Of a DNA stretch of 64,000 bases, positions 33,786 through 44,370 are shown piece by piece (position 1 is the stretch's first letter; each line of letters opens with the position of its first letter). This stretch comes from Carallia brachiata. Its lineage: Eukaryota > Streptophyta > Magnoliopsida > Malpighiales > Rhizophoraceae. Both the position numbers and the translations under genes were made by a program. A model generated the notes under the pieces. It saw nothing but the letters and a program-made list of their open reading frames with translations, had not been told where the DNA came from and ran no database searches. The stretch lies in contig JADCRB010000025.1 of NCBI GenBank assembly GCA_021464245.1, positions 1,336,193-1,400,192 of the forward strand, given 5' to 3'.

Positions 33786-34408
33786 GGAACCAAAAATCCC
33801 CCAATCCACATTTCTCTCTCTCGTCGTGCTTTATGTAAGATTTTTGTTTTTATTTTGGTTTGGGTTTTGTATAATTTAGAAATGGTTGAAATTATTATGC
33901 CAGGGTTACTTACATTTAGCAAACTGTTGACTTAGCTTTTACTTATGTATTATGACTGTAAGGTGTTTTAGAATTATTTCAATCGAAAGATTTCTAGCAA
34001 AACAAAAGCCTTGTTTTTTTTATTCGAAAAAAACTTTGTGTGCTGGATTCTAGATGTATGTGCTTTGCTTGCCTGTGTTGTCTTTTTTTTTTTTTTTTTT
34101 TTCCTTTTGTTTTGTCAAATATTACAAAACTGATAGGGTAATACTTAAAATAAATGACTGACTCTTCTTCATATGCTTCCATTTGCATACCTGACTTGGC
34201 TGAATTAAATTGAGGGTCATGAACAACTGGCTTTACTAGCTCTATCATTGAAACTGCTAGACTCTCTATTGCTTTAAAAATTATGTGTGTAACACTGTAA
34301 CTATAACATAAAAGAGAAAGAGTAGGGTCTAGCTGTTGGATATCATGATTTTGCCTCTTGGATTGGGGCAAGGAAAAAATGGTTTCCATAATTTCATTAG
34401 ATGGCGGG

Positions 34409-34516
34409 ATTATATGTATACCACTGAATATTTCTAAGAATTTTAAGAAGCATCTTTGTTTAATTATTGCATTATGTATACCACTGAATATTTTCAAGAA
34501 TTTTAAGAAATATTTA
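34409..34516. repeat. Tandem duplication with a ~63-bp period
   Basis: TATGTATACCACTGAATATT begins near 34411 and again near 34474. Each copy continues AAGAATTTTAAGAA with one or two changes. Confidence 0.85.
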
Positions 34517-35688
34517 TTTAAAGGTTTAATGTTCCTACTGGTATTTTCAATTGGTAGTATAATACGATTATTGACATTGTTAGAGCTTAGGAATGAGAAA
34601 TTCTTTTTTTCATTTTTACGTATCAGTAAGTAGGCCGTGTACATCTACTAAATTAGGATTCATTTTCGCTAGTTATTAGGAAATGATCCATAATGTACTG
34701 ATCTAACTATTATTGGATTTTCAGCTATTATAGCTCAATAATTTCAAATTTTATAACCACAATTACTTGAGCAAATATTTTATGTTTTTTTTTTTTGGGT
34801 AAGAAGAAGATGTTATCGTATTGTGGCACTCCGGTACCAAAGGCAACAATTGTGAATATATCACTCTACCTAATCTCCAAATAGCTTCCGACTCCGAGGA
34901 CCTTATTCAAGAGATACCACGAACTTTATTATCACTTTCTTTTAGTCGATTAGGCTTATGGGTCAACAGTTGAAATTGAAAATTACTGTCGTGCCCATAT
35001 TGCATAGTTACATGTATAATTTTTTTTTGGAAATTATTATTTCAAATTAGTTGGCCTGTTTTTAGTCAAACCTTGAGAAACAAAAATGACATGAATACAC
35101 TATTATTTATTAAACATTGTTGCATTAACAGCTATAAACTAGGAAAAAACGATGGTAAGATCTGCTACACTGTACAGATCAAAACTATACGCCCAGCCCT
35201 AATGGCTCAAAATAGTCCTCGCACTATCCAATCTCACCCTTCCCTAGTCTCTATACATATCTATAGGTCTAAAGGTCTACAATGTTCAGGAGCTTGGAGG
35301 TCCCCCAAAAGCAGTCTTTCCTGAAACAATAAAAATGTTGGGTATGCTTGTCGGCCCAATGGACAATTGATATCGATAACTCCATCTCCTGTCATCACAA
35401 GGTAGGTGAGTGCAATAATACTCAATTGATAAAGTAATGCATGTGGTGCATTAATGCTCAAGTCATGTCATACTTTATAAGGTGGAAAAGCATCATGCAT
35501 TTCCTTCTTTCCTTTCTTTCTTTACTTTTCTCATTCGTATCATTATATCATCATGAAATAATTCTTTTATTTACTTTTCATCAATGAAATACACTTTTCT
35601 AATCGAGCTGACTCTTGGATTGAGGCGTGTTGCTGTAATTAGCCCTTTGTGTGTTGTATTTTTCCTTCTTATGGTGTTTGACTCTTAG

Positions 35689-35693
35689 CTAGT
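35689..35693. repeat. Target-site duplication of TR-GAG (left)
   Basis: CTAGT precedes the left LTR and recurs at 39777-39781 directly after the right LTR. Confidence 0.9.
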
Positions 35694-36391
35694 TGATGCG
35701 AACCCCGCGGATAGCACCGGAAGACCCAACGCCTATAAGGAGACGCGAACCCCACAGATACACTGAAAGACCCACGAACGAGATTGAAATCACAACCCAA
35801 GGAAAGCCAAGTTAGGTTTGAAGGAACCTTGACCCAACGTCTATAAAGAGACGCGAACCAAAGGTATAAAAGAAGGATATAGTCGCCACACCCTAGAAAA
35901 GGAAGAAGGAGGGTGATAAGACTTGGATTGAACGTCACAAGGAGGTATCCTTGATAAGTTCGGTAAAAGAGTTCTGAAACTCCAAAGAACGATTGTTCTA
36001 TTTCTCAATTCATCAAAATTATTCAATTTTCTAAATAAAAGAGTCTTACAAGCCTTTTATAGGCAAACCTAAATAGCTAGGGTTTTAAACCTACTAAGAG
36101 TAGAAAACCTATAAAGACTAAAAAACTAAGTTCCTACATGAATAAGGAAAACATAATTCAACTAGAAACTTGAAAAATTAAAACTAATTCCTACTTGCAA
36201 ACGGATTGAGCTTAAATAAAACATTGTTTAGCCCAAAACAAAAATTAAAACTCTAAACTAAACAATCCAAATCAGTCCACACATAGTCTTGTATGCACTA
36301 GGCCCAAAAATTCTTGTTCTCCAAGGAAAGTCCACGGAGCCATAAAATCACACCAAATCATGTAGTGAGGGTACTAGCCAGGCTCACATCA
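35694..36391 (-). repeat. TR-GAG 3' LTR
   Basis: About 698 bp, TGATGCGAACCCCGCGG to GGCTCACATCA. The last 11 codons of the acidic ORF run into it. Confidence 0.95.
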
Positions 36392-37248
36392 TTCCCGCTT
36401 TCTTCAAAAAGATTTGTCCTCAAATCTTGCTGTTGTTCTACTTCAAAGCTTGGAGGAATATCTTGAGCTACAAGGAATTGATGTCTCCCATGCCAAAGAA
36501 ATAGATACTTGGAGTATTTTGATGCCTTCACTGCAAAGCAAAATCTCCTCTTTTGATTTACCACCAGGCGATCAAACAAAGAAAATGAGCTAAGGTGGTT
36601 CAGCGCCTGATCTACATTGACAAAATCAACATGAGTAGACACATTAAGCATAGAATCAACAAAATCCATTGGTTGTGGTGTCATTGAGCTTATTGGTAGC
36701 TCTATAGTAGGGCATATTTCTAACCCTCCACCATCTACCAATTCAACTTCATGCATGAGTTCTACATCCAATTCACAATGTTCAACGAGTTGATCTTTAT
36801 GGCCTTCAAATTCAGATTCTGCAACATCAACCAATGTATCCTTTTCACCATCATGAACAACTTCCTCATGTGATGCACAACCAAGCTCAACAACTTCAGA
36901 TTCAACCTCATAATCAACTTCAATGTTTGATACCACACACCCATGGTTAGATGTATGATCAACAACTTCATCTTCAACCTTATGTTCTGGTGCAACTTCC
37001 TTGACCATGTTAACACAAGATTCAAAACTCACATGCTTTGATTTACAACTCTCCACTTGCTTGATATATTCACTAAACTTTTGGAGAAAATCTTCATCAA
37101 AAATCCTTTCCTTCATTGACACATCCATCTTACCCTTCTCTTGGCTACTCCCAACCTCCTTGATTTTGTTTGGATCGGTCTTGAATTTGTTCATTGCTTT
37201 ATCTTCCCTTTTGTTCCAATTCGGCTTCCATGTTGGGGAAGAAGTCAA
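36358..37248 (-). CDS. Acidic ORF of the TR-GAG element (gag C-terminus plus unknown region)
   Basis: An intact 296-codon frame. The first ~50 residues (SSPTWKPNWNKREDKAMNKF, basic, Ser/Lys-rich) look like the usual tail of this gag type. They are reached from the gag core by a one-base frameshift at a G run near 37263. The expected CCHC knuckle is missing. Residues ~60-200 are strongly acidic with many Val-Glu/Asp words (EVESEVVELG, KVEDEVVDH). Then follow CFAVKASKYSKYLFLWHGRH and a closing DLRTNLFEESGNDVSL just before the PPT, possibly a remnant of a lost polyprotein end. I do not recognise the middle part. Because it stayed open while gag acquired stops, it may be young or selected, or simply lucky. 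Confidence 0.55.
   Translation of the reverse strand: MTSSPTWKPNWNKREDKAMNKFKTDPNKIKEVGSSQEKGKMDVSMKERIFDEDFLQKFSEYIKQVESCKSKHVSFESCVNMVKEVAPEHKVEDEVVDHTSNHGCVVSNIEVDYEVESEVVELGCASHEEVVHDGEKDTLVDVAESEFEGHKDQLVEHCELDVELMHEVELVDGGGLEICPTIELPISSMTPQPMDFVDSMLNVSTHVDFVNVDQALNHLSSFSLFDRLVVNQKRRFCFAVKASKYSKYLFLWHGRHQFLVAQDIPPSFEVEQQQDLRTNLFEESGNDVSLASTLTT
36392..36405 (-). promoter_or_regulatory. TR-GAG polypurine tract
   Basis: The minus strand reads GAAGAAAGCGGGAA, directly followed by the LTR start TGATG. It also encodes EESGN of the acidic ORF. Confidence 0.75.
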
Positions 37249-38168
37249 ATTTGAACAATATCTTGATGTTGTACTCCTCCCTTGAGCTGCCTTTCAACCT
37301 TCATAGCCATGTGAACCATGTCCTCCAACTCCACATAATGTCGCAGCTCTACTATATTAGCTATGTTCTTGTTTAGCCCTTGTAGAAATCTAGCCATTGT
37401 AGCTTCTCGATCTTCCTCAACATTCGCGCGAATTATAGCTATCTCTATCTCCTTATGGTACACCTCCACGCTCTTGGTACCTTGAGTAAACCCTTGCAAC
37501 TTGCGATAAAGCTCACGATAATAATGGTTAGGAACAAATCGTTTTCTCATAATTGTCTTCATCTCATCCCAAGTGTCAATGAGTCTCTCACGGTTTCTTC
37601 GACGATTGAGCACCAACTAGTCCCACCAAATTATGGCATAATCGGTGAACACCACGGCTGCTAGCTTCACCTTTTTCCCCTCAGAGTAATCATGGCAGTC
37701 GAACACAAGCTCTACCTTCTTTTCCCACTCCAAGTAAGCATCATGATCACTTTTGCCTTGAAATGGAGGAATCTTCATTTTGATGCTTCCAAGGTTGCAA
37801 TCTTGTCTATCCTCCCATCTCCCAATGTTCCTCTCTCCTCTACCTCAACAGCCTACTTCACATCTACCTCTCTCTTCTTTCCCACATGCCATTCTACCCA
37901 CACTATAATTGGAGCCTTGATTATCTTCAACAAAGTCATCCTCAAAGTGAGCTTCATAATGTTCTCCACCATTTCCACGTGCATTGGGAACTCTTTGGTG
38001 CTGCCCCCACTGCAAATTGGCTATGGCAGCTTCTTGTCTATCCATGCTATCTCGCATTTCATCAAAACACGCAAACACACGATCAAATTGTTGTTGCATC
38101 GTGCTGATCACAATTGATTCATTAGCTGATACTTCCTTTGAAGCACCCTTGCCACGGTCTGAAGACAT
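37245..38168 (-). pseudogene. TR-GAG gag (Gypsy retrotransposon gag), two in-frame stops
   Basis: One frame from the ATG at 38168 to 37245 carries an N-terminal region (QQQFDRVFACFDEMRDSMD), then PPFQGKSDHDAYLEWEKKVE, then the gag core (WDEMKTIMRKRFVPNHYYR, KLQGFTQGTKSVEVYHKE, ANVEEDREATMARFLQGLN, VELRHYVELEDMVHMAMKVE). This is typical plant Gypsy gag, which assembles the particle. Two stops interrupt it: TGA at 37845 and TAG near 37617 (WWD-stop-LV, where relatives have Gln). The TAG fits a C-to-T change. A frameshift follows near 37263. Confidence 0.9.
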
Positions 38169-39065
38169 GTTTTAAATCTGCAAAATAATGTTAGAAAGGA
38201 CCTCACAAACACTCCCTCACATGTTTGCACTCCACTCCTCACATATGACAGTCAATCTCTCGTGTTTGCACACAAATCAATTTGGCTTTTCTCTCCGATG
38301 CAACTCACACTCTTGCCTTTTTCCACTCAATTGTTCCTCACTCAAAGTTCTTTGGAGCCAAGAACCAATAAAAATCAGTTTACAAACTCCTTGCAACAAC
38401 TAGAACTAAAGGCTGAAGGAAAAACAACAAGCGAAAGGGTTTGGTACAAGTTGTCCACACAAGTAATTTGGCCAAAGAGTTTTTTTCTTTTTTTTTAAAT
38501 ATGGCCAGAACTCTTTTTTTTTTTTGTTAAAATTGATGGAAAGTAACAAAAACTGACTCAAATAACCACTAGGAACACAAAAAAAAAAGGTTTAGATAGG
38601 GCGGACTAGGGTTTCTCACTTTTTGCCAATGAGGACATATATTGTGCGCTGAATTCAAACTCGATTTTGACTAAGATTCCAACCTAACTGGGCTTTTCTC
38701 AAAACACAAAAGTTGTAGCCCTATGTGTTAGCTTTCAAACGCAACTAAAATCACGCAATTTGGAGTTGTATAGAAAAAGTTATTATAAACATACTGAACA
38801 GACGTAAAATCTGGCGGACAGATGCGAGGAAACACAAAGACTTAGGGTTTTTTTTTTTTTTTTTTTTATAATTTTCAGCAAAGAACACACGAACAAAAGA
38901 CAAAGAACACACTAGGGTTTTTTTTTGTTTTTTTTTTTTTTTTTTAGAATAGACACTAAACAATGAAACAAAGAATACAAAGATGAACAGACACAAACCT
39001 AGGGTTAAGAACACGATGGAAAACACAAAAATAAACTTTGGATACAAACCTGACCTAAAGCCTAA

Positions 39066-39077
39066 GCTCTGATACCA
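39066..39077 (-). promoter_or_regulatory. TR-GAG primer-binding site (tRNA-iMet)
   Basis: The plus strand reads GCTCTGATACCA two bases before the right LTR. On the element strand this is TGGTATCAGAGC. Confidence 0.92.
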
Positions 39078-39079
39078 AT

Positions 39080-39776
39080 TGATGCGAACCCCGCGGATAG
39101 CACCGGAAGACCCAACGGCTATAGGGAGACGCGAGCCCCACAGATACACCGAAAGACCCACGAACGAGATTGAAATCACAACCCAAGGAAAGCCAAGTCA
39201 GGTTTGAAGGAACCTTGACCTAACGTTTATAAAGAGACGTGAACCAAAGGTATAAAAGAAGGATATAGTTGCCACACCCTAGAAAAGGAAGAAGGAGGGT
39301 GATAAGACTTGGATTAAATGTCACAAGGAGGTATCTTTGATAAGTTCGGTAAAAGAGTTCTGAAACTCCAAAGAACAATTGTTCTAATTCTCAATTCATC
39401 AAAATTATTCAATTCTCTAAATAAAAGAGTCTTACAAGCCTTTTATAGGCAAACCTAAATAGCTAGGGTTTTAAACCTACTAAGAGTAGAAAACCTACTA
39501 AGACTAAAAAACCAAGTTCCTACATGAATAAGGAAAACCTAATTCAACTATAAACTTGAAAATTAAAACTAATTCCTACTTGCAAACGGATTGGGCTTAA
39601 ATAAAACATTGTTTGGCCCAAAACAACAATTAAAACTCTAAACTAAACAATCCAAATCAGTCCACACGTAGTCTTGTATGCACTAGGCCCAAAAATTCTT
39701 GTTCTGCAAGGAAAGTCTATTGAGCCATAAAATCACACCAAATCATGTAGTGAGGGTGCTAGCCAGGCTCACATCA
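39080..39776 (-). repeat. TR-GAG 5' LTR
   Basis: About 697 bp, partner of 35694-36391. Gag starts about 910 bp inside the element from this LTR, giving a long leader with A/T homopolymers (38512-38526, 38849-38868, 38919-38946). Confidence 0.95.
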
Positions 39777-39781
39777 CTAGT

Positions 39782-41300
39782 GGTACCGAAACTGCATCGG
39801 CTACCTCACTAAAACCAAACTTGACTTAGTTGTACAGAAAGCATCATCTGCTACTAACTGGTCAGAAATATTATAAATCTCAGGCTATACCACCCGCCAT
39901 GTCCCGATGAAAACATTTTTATACTTAAAACATTTTCCCTTTGTTTTGTTGTGTAGCTTTTTTAATTAATATAAGTATATGACATGCATGCGTGCTCATA
40001 CGTTATGAAATATACATGTATCTTAGAAACACGTAATAACATAAATTTCAAATATAATTTCATTCCTTTCCGTCCTTTCCATTTTCTTTGTTTTTTTTTA
40101 AAAAAACCTTATGATTACCATAATTAGCCATCAAGGTCTGATAGCCCTATCTTGCCTTGTAAGGCAAGTATCCTTCCACAGTTCATTTGCCTTGCTCATG
40201 AAGTTACTTTTAGGTCATGTTTAGTTCTCCAAATAAGATTTCTCTCCTAAGTCTATCCATTCTCACTTTTAACTTTCAAAAATTACGATTTAGTCCCTAA
40301 AGTTTTATCTGTAATCAAAATAAACCATGATTGTTGATAGTTAGCATCATCCACATCTTGGGGCTCTAATTTTCAAATATTCAAATTCTAGTTCGCATGT
40401 TCCTAAACTTTCTTATATTTACAATTTAGTGCTTCTGTTATCAAAATTGCCAAAATTAATTACCCTCTTTATTTACAATTTGGTCCCCCAACTTCCTTTT
40501 TTTGTCATACCCACCACATTTGTCCGATTTATTCGAACAAGTCCAAGATCCTTGATTAAGCTCAGTTATGTATTGATTAGTACCAAATCACATAATTAAC
40601 ACTTAATTAACACTTAATGAAGCTAATTAAGGTTAAAATTTATCTGTTCTCTCTTATCTCTCTAGGTCGAATGTAGCCCCCGGTTCCATTTAATAGGATC
40701 ACGATATCGGTCAAGTCACATGCATATGCTTGAGTTCATGCATTTAGATTATAAAGAACAACCTAAGATGGGAAAATGGAGAGACAGGCCTAACTACATT
40801 TTTAAATAAAATTAGTTAGTTTCAAGAACAATTAATTCGACCCAAAACTCTAATTTAGCTCAATAGGAAAAAATGTGACCTGCTAAAACTAGTTGGGGTT
40901 AGAGAGCTAACAAAAGGACTTGCTTAGGACGTAAGTAATGTCTGTGGATTTTTAGTTGCCATTTATTCTAATTATGAATATTCAGTGCATAATAAAATTT
41001 TTAAAAAATTGGAGATATTTTAGAATTAATTTAACCAATTGGAATTTTTGTGGGAGAAAAATAGTAAATAAGTAGTTAATTTTGAGTGAATAATGCTTCA
41101 ATATTCTAAAAGTCAAATGACACTTAAAAACCACACCAATATTAGCCTAACTAGATAATGTCAAATAACACTTAAAAACCAACCTTACAGGCATTAGTAC
41201 TATCATCACTGTTCAAAAATTCAATTAATACAAATTTCAAGTGAAGTTCATGTAAAGTCATGCAAGCACACACTAATATTATCTTTACCAAAGTTATGAG
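39782..41300. other. Intergenic sequence, nothing recognised
   Basis: The first part continues the sequence interrupted by TR-GAG. TTTAGTCCCTAAAG and TTTGGTCCCCCAAC words at 40290-40500 are typical of dispersed plant repeats, but no ends could be set. Confidence 0.45.
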
Positions 41301-42089
41301 TATGTAAATTTGGGCAACAAAAATTTCGGCAAAATTTGAAAATAAAACCTTTCCCCCACACTTAGCCAACATTGCCCCCAGTGTTGCAAAAAGAAAGGAA
41401 AATAAGACCAAAGAAAGCAAAAATTCCCGGGTATTGGATAGTCATTGAACGCCACGGTCTAGTTCCTTTGCTTACATGTCAACCATATAGTCACCACAAC
41501 AGCTACAAAAATTATGGGAGAAAGATAATCATAAGCGTATAGAGAGCACAAAAAATACAACATAAATTATAATCCTACTTAGTCCAAAAGAGAAAACAAG
41601 AGAACGGTCCAAAAATAAGAACCTCAAAACAAAATAAACACCCCCACAGTTAAAATAAAATGCTTCTAAAAGTTAAAATAAATGTGAGGATAAAACAAAT
41701 CTCCCTAGTCAATGATTGATTCGATGTTTCCTTTAAAAGATGGTGACCGTGCCTTGATCTTTCTCATGGATCTATAAAAAGAATGAAAGAAAAATTCCTT
41801 GATGTCACATTTTCAAACATTATTCTCCAAAGAAAGAAAAGGCTACTTGAACATTAAAGGAACCGACTTTGCCATAGAAGGTGTTGGAATTGGCTTTATT
41901 TGATTAACATCCACAAGATTATGTTTCTCACTTTGTAACTTAGGTACAATTCCCAATTCAATGTTTGTACTCTTCTATTCCTCTTTGGTTGGCTTCGTTG
42001 TTTCTCCCATGTTGCATGTATCATCCAATGATGGACACTTTAATGCTCTTCAGATGTTGAATACATGCTTTTTTTTCCTACCCATAGTG

Positions 42090-42560
42090 TCAGCTTTCTT
42101 TGCTCTACATTAATGAGAGCCTTACTCGTGGCTAAAAATGGCCGTTCTAGAATGATCGGAATGTCGGCTTCCTCATCCATCTCAAGAATTAGGAAGTCCG
42201 CAGGAAAATAGAACTTCCTACCTTGACCAACACGTCCTCAATGATGTTAATTAGATATTTCACCGATCTATCCGTTAACTGGATAGACACCTTGGTTGGT
42301 CTGAAGTTTCTAATTCCTAATTTCTTGAAAAGAGATAAGGGCATTAAGTTAATGCTTGCTTCCAAGTCACATAAACATCTTTCGATGCCTAATTTACTAA
42401 TAAAGCAAGGAATGATGAAATTCCTTGGATCATTTGATTTCAGAGGTAATTTATTTTGAATGATTGTACTATGCTCCTTTATTAAAACTAATGTGGCGTG
42501 CTCTTCAAGCTTCCTTTTATTGGAGATGATATCTTTTAAGAATTTGGCATAGGCAAGCAT
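42090..42560 (-). pseudogene. Athila-like retropepsin, altered active site
   Basis: The 42189-42560 frame holds IPCFISKLGIERCLCDLEAS, then INLMPLSLFKKLGI. Athila-type proteases normally read DLGAS here, and the glycine after the catalytic Asp (42366-42368) is replaced by Glu. After a frameshift near 42225 the text continues LILEMDEEADIPIILERPFL and ATSKALINVEQRKLTLWVG, the expected flap and C-terminal part. It is inactive both by frameshift and by active-site change. Confidence 0.85.
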
Positions 42561-43217
42561 CTAAGCTATTGATTCGATGAAAAGGATGTTAATATGGATC
42601 TTCTTGAGCATCTCTAAAAACTTTTGGACGCTTTTGTCATCACCCCCCTTCTTAAGCTTATTAGAAAATGGTATATGAGGCACATGGGGCTTTATTTTAG
42701 GGCGTGCAATATGTTCAACTTCTTCTTTATTGTCCTTCAGCTCTTTTTTGCCCATATTCTCTTGTACTTCATCATTATACTCAGTTTTCTCTTCAACCAA
42801 CTTTTTCTTACTATTCTTCTCCAAAGTCTCCACCACTTTTCCACTTCGTAAGGTAATGGCCATGACATCTACCTTTGGATTTACCTCAGTGTTGCTATGC
42901 AATTGACCTTAATTTTTGCTAGAGATTGTTTTTGCAAATTGACCCACTTGCACCTCCAAAGTATAAATTGAAGCTTGGTGACTGGATGCAATTTAGTTAA
43001 TTTTTAAATTGAGTTTCCTCAGCTCAGCATCTTGGGTTAACATCCTCTCATCCATGTTTGATATGTACTGTATGAACATGTCCTCTAGTTGTGGCTTCTT
43101 CTCTTGAGGTTGAGAGGGATAACCATTAACCAATTGCATTTGCTGAAACCATAGTGGTGCATTAAGTCTGTTCCCTTGCTCCTTCCAAGAAAAATTATGA
43201 TGATTACACCACCCCAA
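42561..43217 (-). pseudogene. Athila-like gag C-terminal region
   Basis: The 42993-43217 piece has NHHNFSWKEQGNRLNAP, the proline/asparagine-rich signature of Athila gag. The 42561-42902 piece has MAITLRSGKVVE and KPHVPHIPFSNKLKK, which normally precede the protease. A TAG at 42561-42563 separates it from the protease frame, which is otherwise in phase. Confidence 0.85.
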
Positions 43218-43699
43218 ATTATAAGTGCCAGATTAGGAATCATTCATAGGTTACTTTCCAACAAAAGTATCAGCATAGATAACCTTTACAAAAGAATTTC
43301 CTGAAGTCTCCATTTAAGCAAATTACTCGACATGTCTAAAGCATCCATAGTATGAGCATTGCTCTCTTGGAATTGACCAGCAGTTTTACTTGTCGGGCAA
43401 GATCAGCAACTTGCTGATAACTCATGAGTTGCTACTCTTTTTCCTCTCACTGCTTTCTACTGTGAATTATTAGCTAGCACCATATAAATATCATAAACTT
43501 CATCCATAGTCTTATCACCAGCAACTGTATCAACTAGTGTCTGTGAACTAGCATTAAGCCTATCATAAAAGAATTGCATCAACAAAACCCCAAGAACTAA
43601 TGATCTGGGCACTGCACGAGTAATGTCTTATACCTTTCCTATGCTTCATGAAATGGCTTCCACTCTATCTGAGAGAATAAGTATATCTTGCTCCTTAAT

Positions 43700-44134
43700 T
43701 CTGCAGTCTTTGGTGGAGAATATAACTTAGTCATGAACTTATTGTAAATTTGCTCCTAAGTAGTAAACGATCCTTTTGAAAGATTAATGAGCCATGTTTT
43801 AGCTCTATTTTTTTAAAGTGTAGGGAAAGCACCTTATCTTCAACTAATCTTCTAGGAAGTTTTATAAAAGAAAGGTCTAAACTGTACTGTAAAACTGCCT
43901 AATGAAGGTTAGAGGGTCTTCACTAGGTAAACCATGAAATGTAGGTAGCATGTTGAAGTCTAGGGTCTTCAACTCATAATTCTGAGCTCTCGTACTTAAC
44001 TGAATGCATGATAGATTAGCACCAATTACAAGCCTCTGAATATTCTTCATGTTCACCTTGGCTTGAATATTGGCACCCACAACAATTGCATGGTGCTCAT
44101 TATTTCTGTTAATCGTCAATGGATTGTCATTCAA
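43700..44134 (-). pseudogene. Athila-like gag N-terminal region
   Basis: The 43877-44134 piece ends in FNMLPTFHGLPSEDPLTFIR, the conserved start of the Athila/Tat gag core (FHGLPSEDP). Beyond its stop, other frames carry further gag-like text down to about 43550 (for example LINLSKGSFTT near 43775), broken by stops. Confidence 0.8.
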
Positions 44135-44346
44135 TACCCGTTAATCAACCATATACTCTCTTCTTCGTCCGGTTCTAACAACAAGTCCTTTCAATCTCTA
44201 GATTCAGTGGAAGTAGGCTTTCACTGTTAGATCTCCTCAATATTATCAATTTCCTACAAGCACAATAGCTAAAATCAAAAGAAAAATTAAAACAAAATAA
44301 ATTCAAAAATAAATAGAACAACACAAATCAAAATCAAAAGCTCTGT

Positions 44347-44368
44347 TCCCCAGCAACGTCGCCAAAAA
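44347..44368 (-). promoter_or_regulatory. Athila-like primer-binding site (tRNA-Asp type)
   Basis: The minus strand reads TTTTTGGCGACGTTGCTGGGG. The standard site is TGGCGCCGTTGCCGGGGA, complementary to plant tRNA-Asp; two bases differ. It lies 2-3 bp inside the LTR end. Confidence 0.85.
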
Positions 44369-44370
44369 CT

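Larger units (their letters stand above)
33786..35693. other. Intergenic, possibly intronic sequence
   Basis: Contains a poly-T run (34083-34101), a 63-bp tandem duplication (34409-34516) and otherwise unassigned sequence up to the TR-GAG insertion. The sequence at 35150-35690 and 39782-39930 was contiguous before that insertion. Confidence 0.4.
35694..39776 (-). mobile_element. Complete gag-only LTR retrotransposon (TR-GAG type, Gypsy-derived)
   Basis: Two LTRs of about 697 bp, each with TGATG...CATCA ends, flank 2.69 kb of internal sequence bounded by a tRNA-iMet PBS and a PPT. The CTAGT target duplication is intact, so this is one real insertion and not a chimera. The internal region encodes Gypsy gag followed by an acidic frame of unknown role. 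Protease, RT, RNase H and integrase are all absent, so it must have been moved by another element's enzymes. I counted about 30 differences between the LTRs (roughly 96% identity). Confidence 0.93.

Noticed and set aside
33994..34644. 216-codon minus-strand ORF as a complete gene
   Set aside because: It reads through a poly-T tract (Lys run) and a tandem duplication; only a short exon-like part seemed worth noting.
37692..38117. Plus-strand ORFs opposite TR-GAG gag
   Set aside because: Shadows of gag on the other strand.
38751..39179. 142-codon minus-strand ORF
   Set aside because: It lies across the TR-GAG LTR, PBS and leader, and its Lys/Phe runs come from homopolymers; it is not a protein of the element.
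43877..44134. Host gene annotation for the Athila-like gag pieces
   Set aside because: FHGLPSEDP and the adjoining PBS/LTR identify it as retrotransposon gag.
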